A DNA stretch of 64,000 nucleotides from NCBI GenBank assembly GCA_900470805.1, contig UCCA01000003.1:62001-126000 (forward strand), written 5' to 3'. The notes beneath the pieces are model-generated. The model was given only the letters and a program-made list of their open reading frames with translations, was not told where the DNA came from and did not search any database. Source of the stretch: Hyphomicrobiales bacterium (GTDB lineage: Bacteria; Pseudomonadota; Alphaproteobacteria; Rhizobiales; Rhizobiaceae). Both the position numbers and the translations under genes were made by a program. This document shows, piece by piece, positions 18,972 through 28,273 of the stretch; positions within the stretch are counted from its first letter, which is position 1, and each line of letters begins with the position of its first letter.

Positions 18972-19478
18972 ATGCGCAATGCCCACCGCCTTATCGCCGC
19001 CGCTCTGCTCTCGGGCCTGCTCACGCCTGGTATCGCCGCAGCGCGGGATTTCCGGCTTGAAGCATTCTTCGCAGGCAAGAGCAGCGCTGTTGGCCGCTTC
19101 CAGGCGATCAACGGCGTCGATCGCCGCTTCAAGGTGGCGCTGACTGGCCGCTGGAACGGCAAGGTGCTCAGCCTGCGCGAGGATTTCGTCTATGCCGACG
19201 GTGAGCGCGATCGCAAGACATGGCACTTCACCAAGACGGCGCCCGGCCGTTATACCGGCACTCGTGAGGACGTCGTCGGTGAGGCGATGGTCCAGATCAC
19301 CGGGAATGTGGCGCGCTATTCCTATCTTGTCGATATCGACCCCGGCGCGGGAAAAAACATCGTGCGCTTCCACGACACCTTGCGGCTGATGCCCGACGGC
19401 ACCCTACTCAACACCGCATGGGTCAGCAAATTCGCATTCCCGGTCGCTAAGGTGCGGGTCGATTTCACCAAGCCATGA
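18972..19478 (+). CDS. DUF3833 family exported protein
   Basis: The 168-residue product starts with a signal-like segment (MRNAHRLIAAALLSGLLTPGIAAA), so the mature part is probably periplasmic or envelope-associated. The body matches the DUF3833 pattern as I know it: FFAGKSSAVGRFQAINGVDR, then a conserved FVYADGERDRKTWHF and YTGTREDVVGEA. Many relatives are lipoproteins, but I see no lipobox here. Function is unknown. GAGGAAA precedes the ATG at 18972; an upstream in-frame ATG (18903) would hide the signal peptide. Confidence 0.75.
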   Translation: MRNAHRLIAAALLSGLLTPGIAAARDFRLEAFFAGKSSAVGRFQAINGVDRRFKVALTGRWNGKVLSLREDFVYADGERDRKTWHFTKTAPGRYTGTREDVVGEAMVQITGNVARYSYLVDIDPGAGKNIVRFHDTLRLMPDGTLLNTAWVSKFAFPVAKVRVDFTKP

Positions 19479-19581
19479 TGGCGACACTCGCGGTGGCCCG
19501 CCCTATCTCCTCTCGCGAACGCTTGTTCCCGTTATCGTCCACTGATAGTGCCGAGCGGGACAATCACGAGGAGGACCTTTC

Positions 19582-20568
19582 ATGAAGCAGCATTCTTTCG
19601 GCCACCTTCCCCACACGGTGACCAATATCGGTTTTGGCGCCTGGCAGATCGGTGGCGCCTGGGGCGACGTCAGCGAGGCTGACGGGCGGGCAGCGCTCAA
19701 TGCGGCGCTAGACGCCGGCATGACGTTCATCGACACCGCCGACGTCTACGGCGACGGGCGCTCCGAAAAGATCATCGCCGACGTGCTCGACGCCCGTGGC
19801 GGCGAGCGTCCGATGGTGGCGACCAAGGCCGGGCGACGCCTCAGCCCGCATGTGGCGGACGGCTATACCAAGGCCAATCTCGAAGGCTTCATCGACCGCA
19901 GCCTGGCGAACCTGCGTGTCGATAGCCTCGACCTCGTACAATTGCACTGCCCACCGACGGACGTACTCTATCGTCCTGAGGTTTTCGACGGCCTGAACGA
20001 CCTCCAGAAGGCCGGCAAGATTCGCGGCTATGGCGTCAGCGTCGAGAAGGTCGAGGAAGCGCTAAAGGCAATCGAGTTTCCCGGCGTGGTCAGCATCCAG
20101 ATCATCTACAACATGTTCCGCCAACGGCCCGACCACCTGTTCTTCCAGGAGGCGCGTCGCAAGAACATCGCCGTCATCGCCCGCGTGCCGTTGGCGAGCG
20201 GCCTGCTCTCCGGCAAAATCAGCCGAGACACGACATTCGCGACTGACGATCACCGCAATTTCAACCGCAACGGCGAGGCATTCGATGTCGGCGAGACATT
20301 TGCCGGCGTTCCGTTCGAGGTGGGGCTGCAGGCGGTCGAAGAGGTCCGAAAGCTGGTGCCTGCGGGCGTAACGATGGCCGCTTTCGCGCTGCGCTGGATC
20401 CTGATGAGCGATTCGGTGACCGTGGTCATCCCCGGCGCCCGCAATGGCGAGCAGGCGAAAGCCAATGCCGCGGCGGCGAACCTTGCGCCGTTGCCGCAGG
20501 AAGTCATGGACGCCAGCCGCGAAATCTACGAGCGGTTGATAGCGCCGCATGTGCATCAGCGCTGGTAA
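19582..20568 (+). CDS. Aldo/keto reductase
   Basis: An NAD(P)H-dependent oxidoreductase with a TIM-barrel fold, 328 residues. The catalytic tetrad is visible: D51 and Y56 (FIDTADVYGDGRSE), K82 (VATKAGRR) and H122 (LVQLHCPP). The C-terminal cofactor-binding stretch VTVVIPGARNGEQAKANAAA is typical of the subfamily related to YajO and PerR-type aldo/keto reductases. The physiological substrate is not evident. GAGGAGGACC precedes the ATG. A shared hairpin terminator lies between it and the convergent pyrophosphatase gene. Confidence 0.9.
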   Translation: MKQHSFGHLPHTVTNIGFGAWQIGGAWGDVSEADGRAALNAALDAGMTFIDTADVYGDGRSEKIIADVLDARGGERPMVATKAGRRLSPHVADGYTKANLEGFIDRSLANLRVDSLDLVQLHCPPTDVLYRPEVFDGLNDLQKAGKIRGYGVSVEKVEEALKAIEFPGVVSIQIIYNMFRQRPDHLFFQEARRKNIAVIARVPLASGLLSGKISRDTTFATDDHRNFNRNGEAFDVGETFAGVPFEVGLQAVEEVRKLVPAGVTMAAFALRWILMSDSVTVVIPGARNGEQAKANAAAANLAPLPQEVMDASREIYERLIAPHVHQRW

Positions 20569-20587
20569 GCGTCTCAGCGGAAGACAG

Positions 20588-20615
20588 AAATGGCCGGGCG
20601 TTGACCCGGCCATTT
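20588..20615. terminator. Bidirectional terminator between the aldo/keto reductase and ppa
   Basis: Perfect 11-bp arms AAATGGCCGGG (20588-20598) and CCCGGCCATTT (20605-20615) with a six-base loop, followed on the plus strand by CGTTTTC. It lies 20 bases after the reductase stop and 23 bases after the end of ppa on the other strand, so it can serve both. Confidence 0.8.
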
Positions 20616-20637
20616 CGTTTTCTGGGATCGGTTCGAA

Positions 20638-21240
20638 TTACTTCTTGTCAGCGTAGGCCTTGATGGCGGCAGCCACCTCGGCCTGGGCCTTCTCTGCATT
20701 CTCGAAGCCGCTGAGTTCGACAACCTTGCGCTTGTCCGGCAACTGCTTGTAGACGCGGAAGAAGGCTTCCAGGCGCTGCTGCTCGATTTCAGGAAGATCG
20801 CTGATCTCCTTGATCTTATCATAGGTGGGATCGATGTCGCTGGCCGGCACGGCAACGATCTTGTCGTCCTTCTCGCCACCATCGATCATGTTCAGCACGC
20901 CGATTGCGCGGACCTTGATGATGGCGCCCGGAACGATCGGTTCGCGGGTATAGACGAGCGCGTCGAGCGGGTCGCCGTCGCCGCCGAGCGAGCTGGTGAT
21001 GGAACCGTAGTTGGCCGGATAGATTACCGGCATCGACTGGAAGCGATCAACGACGATGTGGCCTGTATCGGCATCGATCTCGTACTTGGTGAAGCTTCCC
21101 TGCGGAATTTCGATTGCCGTGAAGAATTCCTTGCTGTCATCCTTCGGCTGCGGAAAGTCGAGATAGGACACATAGTCGCCCGCGGCAGCGATGCCGGCCG
21201 TCAGGAGAACGGCAGCAGCGGCAGAAATCATCGTCTTCAT
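20638..21240 (-). CDS. Inorganic pyrophosphatase (family I) with signal peptide
   Basis: Family I soluble pyrophosphatase, hydrolysing PPi to two phosphates with Mg2+. From the ATG at 21240 it has 200 residues. Active-site residues match E. coli Ppa: K52 and E54 (FTKYEID), R66, the DGDPLDALV metal site (D88, D90, D93), D120, D125 and K127. Unusually, the first 20 residues (MKTMISAAAAVLLTAGIAAA) form a signal peptide, so the enzyme should be periplasmic, not the cytoplasmic housekeeping form. The start is set by GGGGGTATC upstream. I give no symbol, because a cytoplasmic ppa probably exists elsewhere. Confidence 0.88.
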   Translation of the reverse strand: MKTMISAAAAVLLTAGIAAAGDYVSYLDFPQPKDDSKEFFTAIEIPQGSFTKYEIDADTGHIVVDRFQSMPVIYPANYGSITSSLGGDGDPLDALVYTREPIVPGAIIKVRAIGVLNMIDGGEKDDKIVAVPASDIDPTYDKIKEISDLPEIEQQRLEAFFRVYKQLPDKRKVVELSGFENAEKAQAEVAAAIKAYADKK

Positions 21241-21363
21241 AAAAGATACCCCCAATTGGCATGGTGAAGAAACGCCCTCCGCCTATGGGGTTCGCATTAC
21301 AGCGATGTGACATAACCCCGGCATCCACCGATGGGCCCATGACATTCTCGTGAACGCCGCGTC

Positions 21364-22284
21364 TCAGCCCGCTGGACCGCCCGCACGCTCGCGCTTCATC
21401 TCGTGGCGCATGATGAACAGCGATGCGCCGAGAATCAGCAAGGCGCCCAGCCAAAGATATCCTGCGGGCGCATAACCGAAGAACAGCCAGCCAGCGAGGA
21501 CGTTGAGCGGAAGCTTGAGGTCGTCGAAAGGCTGGACGTAGGCAGCGTCGGCAGCGCTGTAGGCCAGAGTCAGCAGGTATTGCGCGGCAACGGTGAGCAC
21601 CCCTGCCCCGACGAGAAGCGCCAGCGTCATGCCTGACGGCATCGCAAAGCCCGCTGCGAGCGCAAGGCTGCCGTTGACGGGCGTCAGGAGGACGAGCAGC
21701 CAGACCGTGATGGTCTCTGGTTTCTCGATATCAGTCAGGCTCTTGGTGATCAGCGACGAGGCTCCCCAGAGCAAGGCGGACAGGATCGGCAGCAGCGCGG
21801 CCCAGGTGAAGCTGTCAGACCACGGCTGCAGGATGATCATCGCGCCCGCGAAGCCGAAGGCTGTCGCCCCCCAGCGCGCTGCCCCCACCTGCTCGCCAAG
21901 AAGCATCCGGGCGCCGAGGATGATAAAGAAGGGCGACGTCATGACCAGGGCGATCGCCTGCCAGATCGGGACGGTGGCAAGACCGGCAACCCAGGCCTGC
22001 ACGCCGAGCGCCGCCAGCACGACACGCACGATATGACGCCAGGGATACCGGGTTCGCATCGCCGACAGACCGGTCTTCCACAGGAACGGCAAGGAGAAGA
22101 TCAGCGCGAAGGCATATTGCCAGAAGGCCACCGACGCGAAGGGGAAGGCCAGTGTCATCGTCAGCCACTGGGTAACGACATTGAGCACCGCAAAGGCGAT
22201 GCCGGCAAGCACCATGAAGCTTGCTCCGGCAAGGGCACGCGAGGTGGATACGGATATTGGGGAAGTCTGATTCATGTCATTCAT
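21364..22284 (-). CDS. ribN: Riboflavin transporter of the RibN type (EamA/DMT)
   Basis: The 306-residue product is a ten-helix EamA/DMT-superfamily permease made of two repeated five-helix halves. Its mRNA leader is an FMN riboswitch (22362-22513), which marks it as a riboflavin importer of the RibN family, known from Rhizobium leguminosarum. Substrate assignment therefore comes from the riboswitch plus the family, not from residues I can point to. The ATG at 22284 is the first reasonable start; an ATG three codons later (22275), with GGATGA upstream, is equally possible. The frame upstream of these runs into the leader and is not used. Confidence 0.82.
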   Translation of the reverse strand: MNDMNQTSPISVSTSRALAGASFMVLAGIAFAVLNVVTQWLTMTLAFPFASVAFWQYAFALIFSLPFLWKTGLSAMRTRYPWRHIVRVVLAALGVQAWVAGLATVPIWQAIALVMTSPFFIILGARMLLGEQVGAARWGATAFGFAGAMIILQPWSDSFTWAALLPILSALLWGASSLITKSLTDIEKPETITVWLLVLLTPVNGSLALAAGFAMPSGMTLALLVGAGVLTVAAQYLLTLAYSAADAAYVQPFDDLKLPLNVLAGWLFFGYAPAGYLWLGALLILGASLFIMRHEMKRERAGGPAG

Positions 22285-22361
22285 CCGAACAAAAGGACCA
22301 ACATAAATCAGGACGCATGAACACGATCGTTGCGCGGCAGACGACCTCCCCCGCTTCAACC

Positions 22362-22513
22362 TGCTCATTCTCTTTCATCCGGACTATGACCGTCGGCTCC
22401 GGAATCACACCGGATCTGCTGACCCTTCCTGCATGAAGCAGAAAAGCGCTCGCGGGCTTGGGCTGTAGCCTTTACCGCCGGTGGGGAATTGCACCCCGCC
22501 CTGAGAACACCCA
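22362..22513 (-). promoter_or_regulatory. FMN riboswitch (RFN element) upstream of ribN
   Basis: Read on the minus strand, the conserved RFN blocks appear in order: GGGTGTTCTCAGGGCGGGG, then CCCCACCGGCGGTAAAGG, AGCCCGCGAGCG, GGATCC-like GATCCGGTG followed by ATTCCGGAGCCGACGGT, and ATAGTCCGGATGAAAGAG. The closing stem pairs GTTCTC with GAGAAT. About 80 bases separate the element from the ribN start. Bound FMN should lower ribN expression, probably at translation, since I see no clear terminator before the start codon. Confidence 0.96.
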
Positions 22514-22557
22514 AGGCCTAGTTCAAAGCACTGCCTGCGGCAAGCCTTCCATATACG

Positions 22558-22585
22558 AAAAAGGTCCGGCTTTCGCCGAACCCTT
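22558..22585 (-). terminator. Terminator of hupB
   Basis: On the minus strand GGTTCGGC, loop GAAA, GCCGGACC and then TTTTT. It lies about 50 bases after the hupB stop and just before the FMN riboswitch, so it separates the hupB transcript from ribN. Confidence 0.8.
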
Positions 22586-22634
22586 CCAATACCTGTGATG
22601 TCGGTCTCGTTGTCCGACAGCCAAGCAAATCCGA

Positions 22635-22910
22635 TTAGCTGTTGACAGCTTCCTTCAGGCCCTTGCCGGGCGTGAACTTCGGCACGTTGCGCGCCGGGAT
22701 GTCGACTTCAGCACCCGTGGACGGGTTACGGCCCTTGGTGGCGGCGCGATGGGAAACGGTGAAGCTACCGAAACCAGCGAGGCGAACATCGCCCTTGCCC
22801 TTGAGTTCAGCCTGGACAACTTCGAAAACTGCGTCGACTGCGGAAGCAGCATCGGTCTTCGAGAGTCCTGCCTTTTCGGCAACTGCGGACACGAGTTCAT
22901 TCTTGTTCAT
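22635..22910 (-). CDS. hupB: DNA-binding protein HU
   Basis: HU is a small nucleoid protein that bends DNA as a dimer. The 91-residue product is a complete HU chain: MNKNELVSAVAEKAGLSK, the GFGSFTV turn near residue 47, then the DNA-binding beta-arm with GRNPSTGAEVDIPARNVPKF (residues about 61-80) and the short C-terminal helix. AAAGGGGTGG precedes the ATG. It follows lon on the same strand, but the strong lon terminator and the 206-base gap point to its own promoter. lon-hupB adjacency is widespread in proteobacteria. Confidence 0.97.
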   Translation of the reverse strand: MNKNELVSAVAEKAGLSKTDAASAVDAVFEVVQAELKGKGDVRLAGFGSFTVSHRAATKGRNPSTGAEVDIPARNVPKFTPGKGLKEAVNS

Positions 22911-23042
22911 GTTTCCACCCCTTTCTAAATGGTTCGAAACGACTCAAATCTATAGCCGGGCACGGAATATGGTGCATCAGGCCCGCCGCACCCCAAAGAC
23001 CCTGCAAATCAAGGAAAAGCAAGCGTCTCAGCGCGGTTTTCA

Positions 23043-23075
23043 CAAAAAAAGGCTGGCAAAAATGCCAGCCTTTTC
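23043..23075 (-). terminator. Terminator of lon
   Basis: Arms GGCTGGCA and TGCCAGCC (23051-23070) with flanking A and T runs give AAAAGGCTGGCA...TGCCAGCCTTTTTTT on the minus strand. It begins about 40 bases after the lon stop. The plus-strand reading also has TTTT, so it may work in both directions. Confidence 0.88.
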
Positions 23076-23116
23076 AGGGTTTTTAAGCAATAGGGCACGA
23101 ATGTGGCAAACAAGGC

Positions 23117-25531
23117 TCAATGAGCGATTGCAGCACCAGTTTCATCGATCCCCTCGACCGTTGCGATCACAGGCGTTTCCACCGTGCCATCCCACTCGAT
23201 CGCCTCCGGTCTGCGGACCAGAGCATGCTTGATCACTTCGCCCATGCGGGACACGGGGATGATCTCCATGTTGTTCTTCACGTTATCCGGAATCTCCGCC
23301 AGGTCCTTGGCGTTTTCTTCCGGGATCAGAACCGTTTTGATACCACCGCGCAGTGCCGCGAGCAGCTTTTCCTTCAGGCCACCGATCGGCAAGACGCGGC
23401 CGCGAAGCGTTATCTCGCCCGTCATCGCCACATCCTTGCGGACGGGGATACCGGTCATGATCGAGACGATCGCCGTTGCCATGCCGACACCGGCCGACGG
23501 ACCATCCTTCGGCGTTGCACCTTCCGGCACGTGGACGTGGATGTCCGACTTGTCGAAGCGTGGAGGCTCGATACCGAAATCGACGGCGCGCGAGCGGACA
23601 TAGGATGCCGCTGCGGAAATCGATTCCTTCATCACTTCCTTCAGGTTGCCGGTCACGGTCATGCGACCCTTGCCCGGCATCATGACGCCTTCGATCGTCA
23701 GCAACTCGCCGCCAACCTCGGTCCAGGCCAGACCGGTGACGACACCGACCTGATCCTCGCCCTCGGCTTCGCCGTGGCGGAAGCGGGGAACGCCAAGGTA
23801 ATCCGAGATGTTGGCAGCGGTGACCGCAACCGACTTCGTCTTGCCCTTGATGATCTCGGTGACCGCCTTGCGGGCGAGCTTCATCAGTTCGCGTTCGAAG
23901 CTACGAACACCGGCTTCACGGGTGTACTGCTGGCTGATCGCCATCAGGGCATCGTCGCTGACCGAGAATTCCTCGGGCTGCAGAGCATGTTCCTTGATGG
24001 CCTTCGGCAGCAGGTGCCGCTTGGCGATCTCGCGCTTTTCGTCTTCGGTGTAGCCGGCGATACGGATGACTTCCATGCGGTCCATCAAAGGTGCCGGAAT
24101 GTTCAGCGTGTTCGCCGTCGTGATGAACATCACGTCCGACAGGTCGTATTCGACTTCAAGGTAGTGGTCCATGAAGGTCGAGTTCTGTGCCGGATCCAGC
24201 ACCTCGAGCAAAGCCGACGACGGATCACCACGGAAGTCCTGGCCCATCTTGTCGATTTCATCGAGCAGGAAGAGCGGGTTGGACTTCTTAGCCTTCTTCA
24301 TCGACTGAATGACCTTGCCGGGCATCGAACCGATGTAGGTGCGGCGGTGGCCGCGGATTTCGGCTTCGTCACGGACGCCACCAAGCGCCATGCGGACATA
24401 CTCACGGCCGGTCGCCTTGGCGATCGACTGGGCGAGCGAGGTCTTGCCGACACCCGGAGGGCCGACGAGGCACAGGATCGGGCCCTTGATCTTCGTGGCA
24501 CGCGCCTGAACCGCCAGATACTCGACGATGCGCTCCTTGACCTTGTCGAGACCGAAGTGATCGGCTTCGAGGATCTTCTCGGCATTGTTGAGATCGGTCT
24601 TGATCTTCGACTTCTTCGACCACGGAATACCGAGCAACCAATCGAGGTAGTTGCGGACGACGGTGGCTTCAGCCGACATCGGACTCATCTGCCGCAGCTT
24701 CTTCAGCTCGGCATCGGCCTTTTCGCGACCTTCCTTGGAGAGCTTGGTCTTGGTGATGCGCTCTTCCAGTTCGGCCATCTCGTCGCGGCCTTCCTCGCCG
24801 TCGCCGAGCTCCTTCTGGATCGCCTTCATCTGCTCATTCAGGTAGTATTCGCGCTGGGTCTTCTCCATCTGGCGCTTGACGCGCGAGCGGATGCGCTTCT
24901 CGACCTGAAGGACCGAGATCTCACCTTCCATGAAGCCGAGCGCCTTTTCGAGGCGTGCCTTGACGCTGGTGGTTTCCAGCATCTCCTGCTTCTCGGTGAT
25001 CTTGATCGACAGATGCGAAGCGACCGTATCGGCGAGCTTCGAATAATCGTCGATTTGGCTGGCAGCGCCGACAACCTCTGGCGAGATCTTCTTGTTGAGC
25101 TTCACGTAGCTCTCGAATTCGGAGACGACCGAGCGGCTCAACGCTTCCAGTTCGACCGGATCGTCGTTCGGCTCTTCGAGCACGTGGCCGAGGGCTTCGT
25201 AGAAATCCTCGCGGTCGGTATAGGCGTCTATTTCGGCGCGCGCGCGGCCCTCGACGAGAACCTTCACGGTTCCATCAGGGAGCTTCAGCAGCTGCAGAAC
25301 ATTGGCGACGGTGCCGACATTGTGGATGGCGGACGGTTCGGGATCATCGTCGCTGGCATTGATCTGCGTGACGAGCATGATCTGCTTGTCCGAGCCCATG
25401 ACTTCCTCGAGCGCGCGGATCGATTTCTCGCGACCGACGAAAAGCGGCACGATCATATGCGGGAAGACCACGATGTCGCGCAGGGGCAATACAGGATAAG
25501 CGGTGCTCGCAACTGACGTTTTCTTCGTCAT
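23117..25531 (-). CDS. lon: ATP-dependent protease Lon
   Basis: Lon is a cytoplasmic AAA+ protease of quality control and regulated turnover. From the ATG at 25531 it has 804 residues. The N-terminal LON substrate-binding domain starts [20 protein letters not shown]. The AAA+ module carries Walker A GPPGVGKT (around residue 355) and Walker [10 protein letters not shown]. The C-terminal protease domain has the catalytic serine in [10 protein letters not shown] and the catalytic lysine downstream in [18 protein letters not shown] precedes the ATG; the frame extends 24 codons upstream but these would overlap the promoter leader. A sigma-32-like promoter lies at 25613-25641. Confidence 0.98.
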   Translation of the reverse strand: MTKKTSVASTAYPVLPLRDIVVFPHMIVPLFVGREKSIRALEEVMGSDKQIMLVTQINASDDDPEPSAIHNVGTVANVLQLLKLPDGTVKVLVEGRARAEIDAYTDREDFYEALGHVLEEPNDDPVELEALSRSVVSEFESYVKLNKKISPEVVGAASQIDDYSKLADTVASHLSIKITEKQEMLETTSVKARLEKALGFMEGEISVLQVEKRIRSRVKRQMEKTQREYYLNEQMKAIQKELGDGEEGRDEMAELEERITKTKLSKEGREKADAELKKLRQMSPMSAEATVVRNYLDWLLGIPWSKKSKIKTDLNNAEKILEADHFGLDKVKERIVEYLAVQARATKIKGPILCLVGPPGVGKTSLAQSIAKATGREYVRMALGGVRDEAEIRGHRRTYIGSMPGKVIQSMKKAKKSNPLFLLDEIDKMGQDFRGDPSSALLEVLDPAQNSTFMDHYLEVEYDLSDVMFITTANTLNIPAPLMDRMEVIRIAGYTEDEKREIAKRHLLPKAIKEHALQPEEFSVSDDALMAISQQYTREAGVRSFERELMKLARKAVTEIIKGKTKSVAVTAANISDYLGVPRFRHGEAEGEDQVGVVTGLAWTEVGGELLTIEGVMMPGKGRMTVTGNLKEVMKESISAAASYVRSRAVDFGIEPPRFDKSDIHVHVPEGATPKDGPSAGVGMATAIVSIMTGIPVRKDVAMTGEITLRGRVLPIGGLKEKLLAALRGGIKTVLIPEENAKDLAEIPDNVKNNMEIIPVSRMGEVIKHALVRRPEAIEWDGTVETPVIATVEGIDETGAAIAH

Positions 25532-25612
25532 TTCATTTCCTTTCCATCGTCCCGTTTCCGGGCTCTTCTGGCGCAGCCTTCTGAAGGCCGGCTGCACTCT
25601 CACTTGAGTAAC

Positions 25613-25641
25613 AAGTGGAGGTTCTAACTATGCTTTTCAAG
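25613..25641 (-). promoter_or_regulatory. Sigma-32 (RpoH)-type promoter of lon
   Basis: On the minus strand CTTGAA (25641-25636), a 17-base spacer and CCACTT (25618-25613) resemble the alphaproteobacterial RpoH promoter, especially the CCANAT form described for Sinorhizobium. A start near 25605 would give a leader of about 75 bases to the lon ATG. Heat-shock control of lon is well known in related bacteria. Confidence 0.6.
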
Positions 25642-25891
25642 CTGCCACATCGCCCGTGTCCGCTTGGACATGACAGCTATGCTACAACGGAACACCTCAC
25701 TATGGCGCGCCTAGCTGGACCAGCGCTGACCATTTCCGAACCGGCTAAAATACAACGCCGAAACACACCAACGGAATCATAGCATAATTGCCAAGGGCGG
25801 ATGAATTCGCAACGGCAACGGCGGTGGTTTCAGGCGTCATCAGCAAGTTTTATCGGCATTCAGTGGTGCCGTGCACCGTTTTCCAAATAGA

Positions 25892-25918
25892 AAGGGGCCC
25901 GCCAACGGCAAGCCCCTT
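25892..25918 (-). terminator. Probable terminator of clpX
   Basis: Arms AAGGGGC (25892-25898) and GCCCCTT (25912-25918) lie 28 bases after the clpX stop; on the minus strand the hairpin is followed by TCTATTT. The T-run is interrupted, so efficiency is uncertain. Confidence 0.5.
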
Positions 25919-25946
25919 AAATTCACGGTTCGTATCGTAGCGATAC

Positions 25947-27224
25947 TTACGCCGAGGCGTTGGCTTTTTCGTCCTGGCGATCCGCGTAGATGTAGAGCGG
26001 ACGCGACGAGCCGCGAACGACTTCGTCCGAGATGACCACTTCGCGAACGCCTTCCAGCGTCGGCAGTTCGAACATCGTGTCGAGCAGGATCTTCTCCATG
26101 ATCGAGCGAAGGCCGCGGGCGCCGGTCTTGCGGGTGATCGCCTTGCGGGCGATTTCGCGAAGAGCGTCCTCGTGGAAGGTGAGTTCCACGTCTTCCATCT
26201 CGAACAGGCGCTGATACTGCTTGATGAGCGCGTTCTTCGGTTCCGACAGGATCTGGATCAGCGCATCTTCATCGAGGTCCTCAAGCGTCGCCAGAACCGG
26301 CAGACGACCGATGAACTCGGGGATGAGGCCGAACTTGACCAGATCTTCCGGCTCCAGTTCGCGCAGCACTTCGCCGACGCGGCGATCGTCCTGAGCCTTG
26401 ACGGATGCACCGAAGCCGATCGAGGTCTTCTCGCCACGAGCGGAGATGATCTTGTCGAGACCGGCAAACGCGCCACCGCAGATGAACAGGATGTTCGTGG
26501 TGTCGACCTGCAGGAATTCCTGCTGCGGATGCTTGCGGCCGCCCTGCGGCGGAACGGAAGCCACCGTGCCTTCCATGATCTTCAGAAGCGCCTGCTGCAC
26601 GCCCTCGCCCGACACGTCGCGGGTGATGGACGGGTTGTCGGACTTGCGCGAGATTTTGTCGACTTCGTCGATGTAGACGATGCCGCGCTGCGCGCGCTCG
26701 ACGTTGTAGTCGGCCGACTGCAGAAGCTTCAGAATGATGTTTTCGACGTCTTCACCGACATAGCCGGCTTCTGTCAGCGTCGTCGCATCAGCCATGGTGA
26801 ACGGCACGTCGATGATGCGGGCGAGCGTCTGGGCAAGATAGGTCTTGCCGCAACCGGTCGGGCCGACCAGCATGATGTTCGACTTCGCAAGCTCGATCTC
26901 GCCGTTCTTGGTGGCGTGCGCGAGGCGCTTGTAATGGTTGTGTACGGCAACGGACAGGATCTTCTTCGCCTGGCGCTGGCCGATGACGTATTCGTCGAGG
27001 ACCTTGATGATGTCCTGGGGCGTGGGAACGCCATCACGGGACTTGACCATCGAGGATTTGTTTTCCTCGCGGATGATGTCCATGCACAATTCGACGCATT
27101 CATCGCAGATGAAAACTGTCGGTCCGGCAATCAGCTTCCGGACTTCGTGCTGGCTCTTTCCGCAGAAGGAGCAGTACAGGGTGTTCTTAGAGTCGCCGCC
27201 GTTGCTGCCGCTGACTTTGCTCAT
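25947..27224 (-). CDS. clpX: ATP-dependent Clp protease ATP-binding subunit ClpX
   Basis: ClpX is the AAA+ unfoldase that feeds substrates to ClpP. The 425-residue product starts with a C4 zinc-binding domain (C18, C21, C40, C43; LYCSFCGKS...[10 protein letters not shown]) that binds adaptors. The AAA+ domain has Walker A GPTGCGKT (121-128), Walker [11 protein letters not shown] and the pore loop GYVGEDVE. The IGF-type ClpP-docking loop is seen as [12 protein letters not shown]. It lies 281 bases downstream of clpP on the same strand, enough for a separate promoter; an inverted repeat occurs in that gap. Confidence 0.98.
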   Translation of the reverse strand: MSKVSGSNGGDSKNTLYCSFCGKSQHEVRKLIAGPTVFICDECVELCMDIIREENKSSMVKSRDGVPTPQDIIKVLDEYVIGQRQAKKILSVAVHNHYKRLAHATKNGEIELAKSNIMLVGPTGCGKTYLAQTLARIIDVPFTMADATTLTEAGYVGEDVENIILKLLQSADYNVERAQRGIVYIDEVDKISRKSDNPSITRDVSGEGVQQALLKIMEGTVASVPPQGGRKHPQQEFLQVDTTNILFICGGAFAGLDKIISARGEKTSIGFGASVKAQDDRRVGEVLRELEPEDLVKFGLIPEFIGRLPVLATLEDLDEDALIQILSEPKNALIKQYQRLFEMEDVELTFHEDALREIARKAITRKTGARGLRSIMEKILLDTMFELPTLEGVREVVISDEVVRGSSRPLYIYADRQDEKANASA

Positions 27225-27385
27225 ATCACTTTCCTTCCAGCACGCCGCATTTCAAGGTGAAATGGCGGTCCACTCATTGGCCTGCCCCACTTGGGCTACA
27301 GCCGGCCAAGGCCGTCAAGGGGTACGAACCGGGTCCAGACTAGGCCGTCCTGGCCCCGGCGGCAACGAATTCCCCTTCAAAGCCA

Positions 27386-27417
27386 AATGCTATGTCATAA
27401 AAATTCAACATAGCATT
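27386..27417. repeat. 10-bp inverted repeat between clpP and clpX
   Basis: Perfect arms AATGCTATGT (27386-27395) and ACATAGCATT (27408-27417) with a 12-base AT-rich spacer, about 160 bases upstream of the clpX start and 90 bases downstream of the clpP stop. It could be an operator or an mRNA hairpin; there is no proper T-run. Confidence 0.6.
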
Positions 27418-27505
27418 AATACTTGAGATTGGTTTACCCGCCACTCGGTTTATTCCCTAGTTCGATCACAAATGAGATAGAACTGTGGCGGGGAAAACAC
27501 CATCC

Positions 27506-28144
27506 CTAGTTCTGACTAGGTGCATCGCCTTCCATTTCGGCACGCGACGTGAGGACCTTGTCGATCACGCCCCATTCCTTCGCTTCTGCCGCATCCATGA
27601 AATGGTCACGGTCGAGCGTCTTTTCAACTTCGTCGTATGTACGGCCGGTGTGCTTGACGTACACCTCGTTAAGACGGCGCTTCATTTTGATAATGTCGCG
27701 GGCATGGCGCTCGATGTCCGACGCCTGTCCGGAGAAGCCGCCCGATGGCTGGTGAACCATGATGCGGGAGTTCGGCGTCGCGAAGCGCATGTCCTTGTCG
27801 CCGGCCGCGAGAAGCAGCGATCCCATGGACGCGGCCTGGCCGATGCACAACGTCGACACGGCAGGCTTGATGAACTGCATCGTGTCATAGATCGCCATGC
27901 CGGCGGTGACGACGCCACCTGGCGAATTGATGTAGAGCGCGATTTCCTTCTTGGGGTTCTCGGCCTCAAGGAAAAGCAGCTGTGCGCAGACGAGCGTCGC
28001 GACGTGATCCTCGACCGGGCCCGTCAGGAAGATGATGCGTTCCTTGAGCAGGCGCGAATAAATGTCGTAGGAGCGTTCACCGCGATTGGTCTGTTCCACA
28101 ACCATCGGCACGAGTGCCATAGCGGTATCGACTGGGTTTCTCAT
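27506..28144 (-). CDS. clpP: ATP-dependent Clp protease proteolytic subunit
   Basis: ClpP is the serine peptidase that forms two stacked heptamers and works with ClpX or ClpA. The 212-residue product has the catalytic triad S106 ([14 protein letters not shown]), H131 ([10 protein letters not shown]) and D180 ([12 protein letters not shown]), and the hydrophobic N-terminal loop region. The short N-terminal [24 protein letters not shown] suggests limited propeptide processing. It is upstream of clpX on the same strand and has a sigma-32-like promoter at 28208-28237. Length is typical of the main rhizobial ClpP. Confidence 0.98.
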   Translation of the reverse strand: MRNPVDTAMALVPMVVEQTNRGERSYDIYSRLLKERIIFLTGPVEDHVATLVCAQLLFLEAENPKKEIALYINSPGGVVTAGMAIYDTMQFIKPAVSTLCIGQAASMGSLLLAAGDKDMRFATPNSRIMVHQPSGGFSGQASDIERHARDIIKMKRRLNEVYVKHTGRTYDEVEKTLDRDHFMDAAEAKEWGVIDKVLTSRAEMEGDAPSQN

Positions 28145-28207
28145 GTGCGTCCTTTGTCAACGTCTTTCCGGCCCGACGCCGGGAATCAAAGAAAATGCCT
28201 TATCCCT

Positions 28208-28237
28208 ACATAGAACTTCCCTACCCTTCTCTTCAAG
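28208..28237 (-). promoter_or_regulatory. Sigma-32 (RpoH)-type promoter of clpP
   Basis: On the minus strand CTTGAA (28237-28232), a 17-base spacer and TCTATGT (28214-28208). The -10 agrees with CYTATNT at six of seven positions. The expected start is about 55 bases before the clpP ATG. Confidence 0.65.
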
Positions 28238-28273
28238 ACGCGCCTTGGGATAACGTTAAGAGGGAGCGGAGCC

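Noticed and set aside
27500..27522. CCTAGT/ACTAGG palindrome at the clpP stop as a terminator
   Set aside because: It overlaps the last codons of clpP, has a short stem and no T-run.
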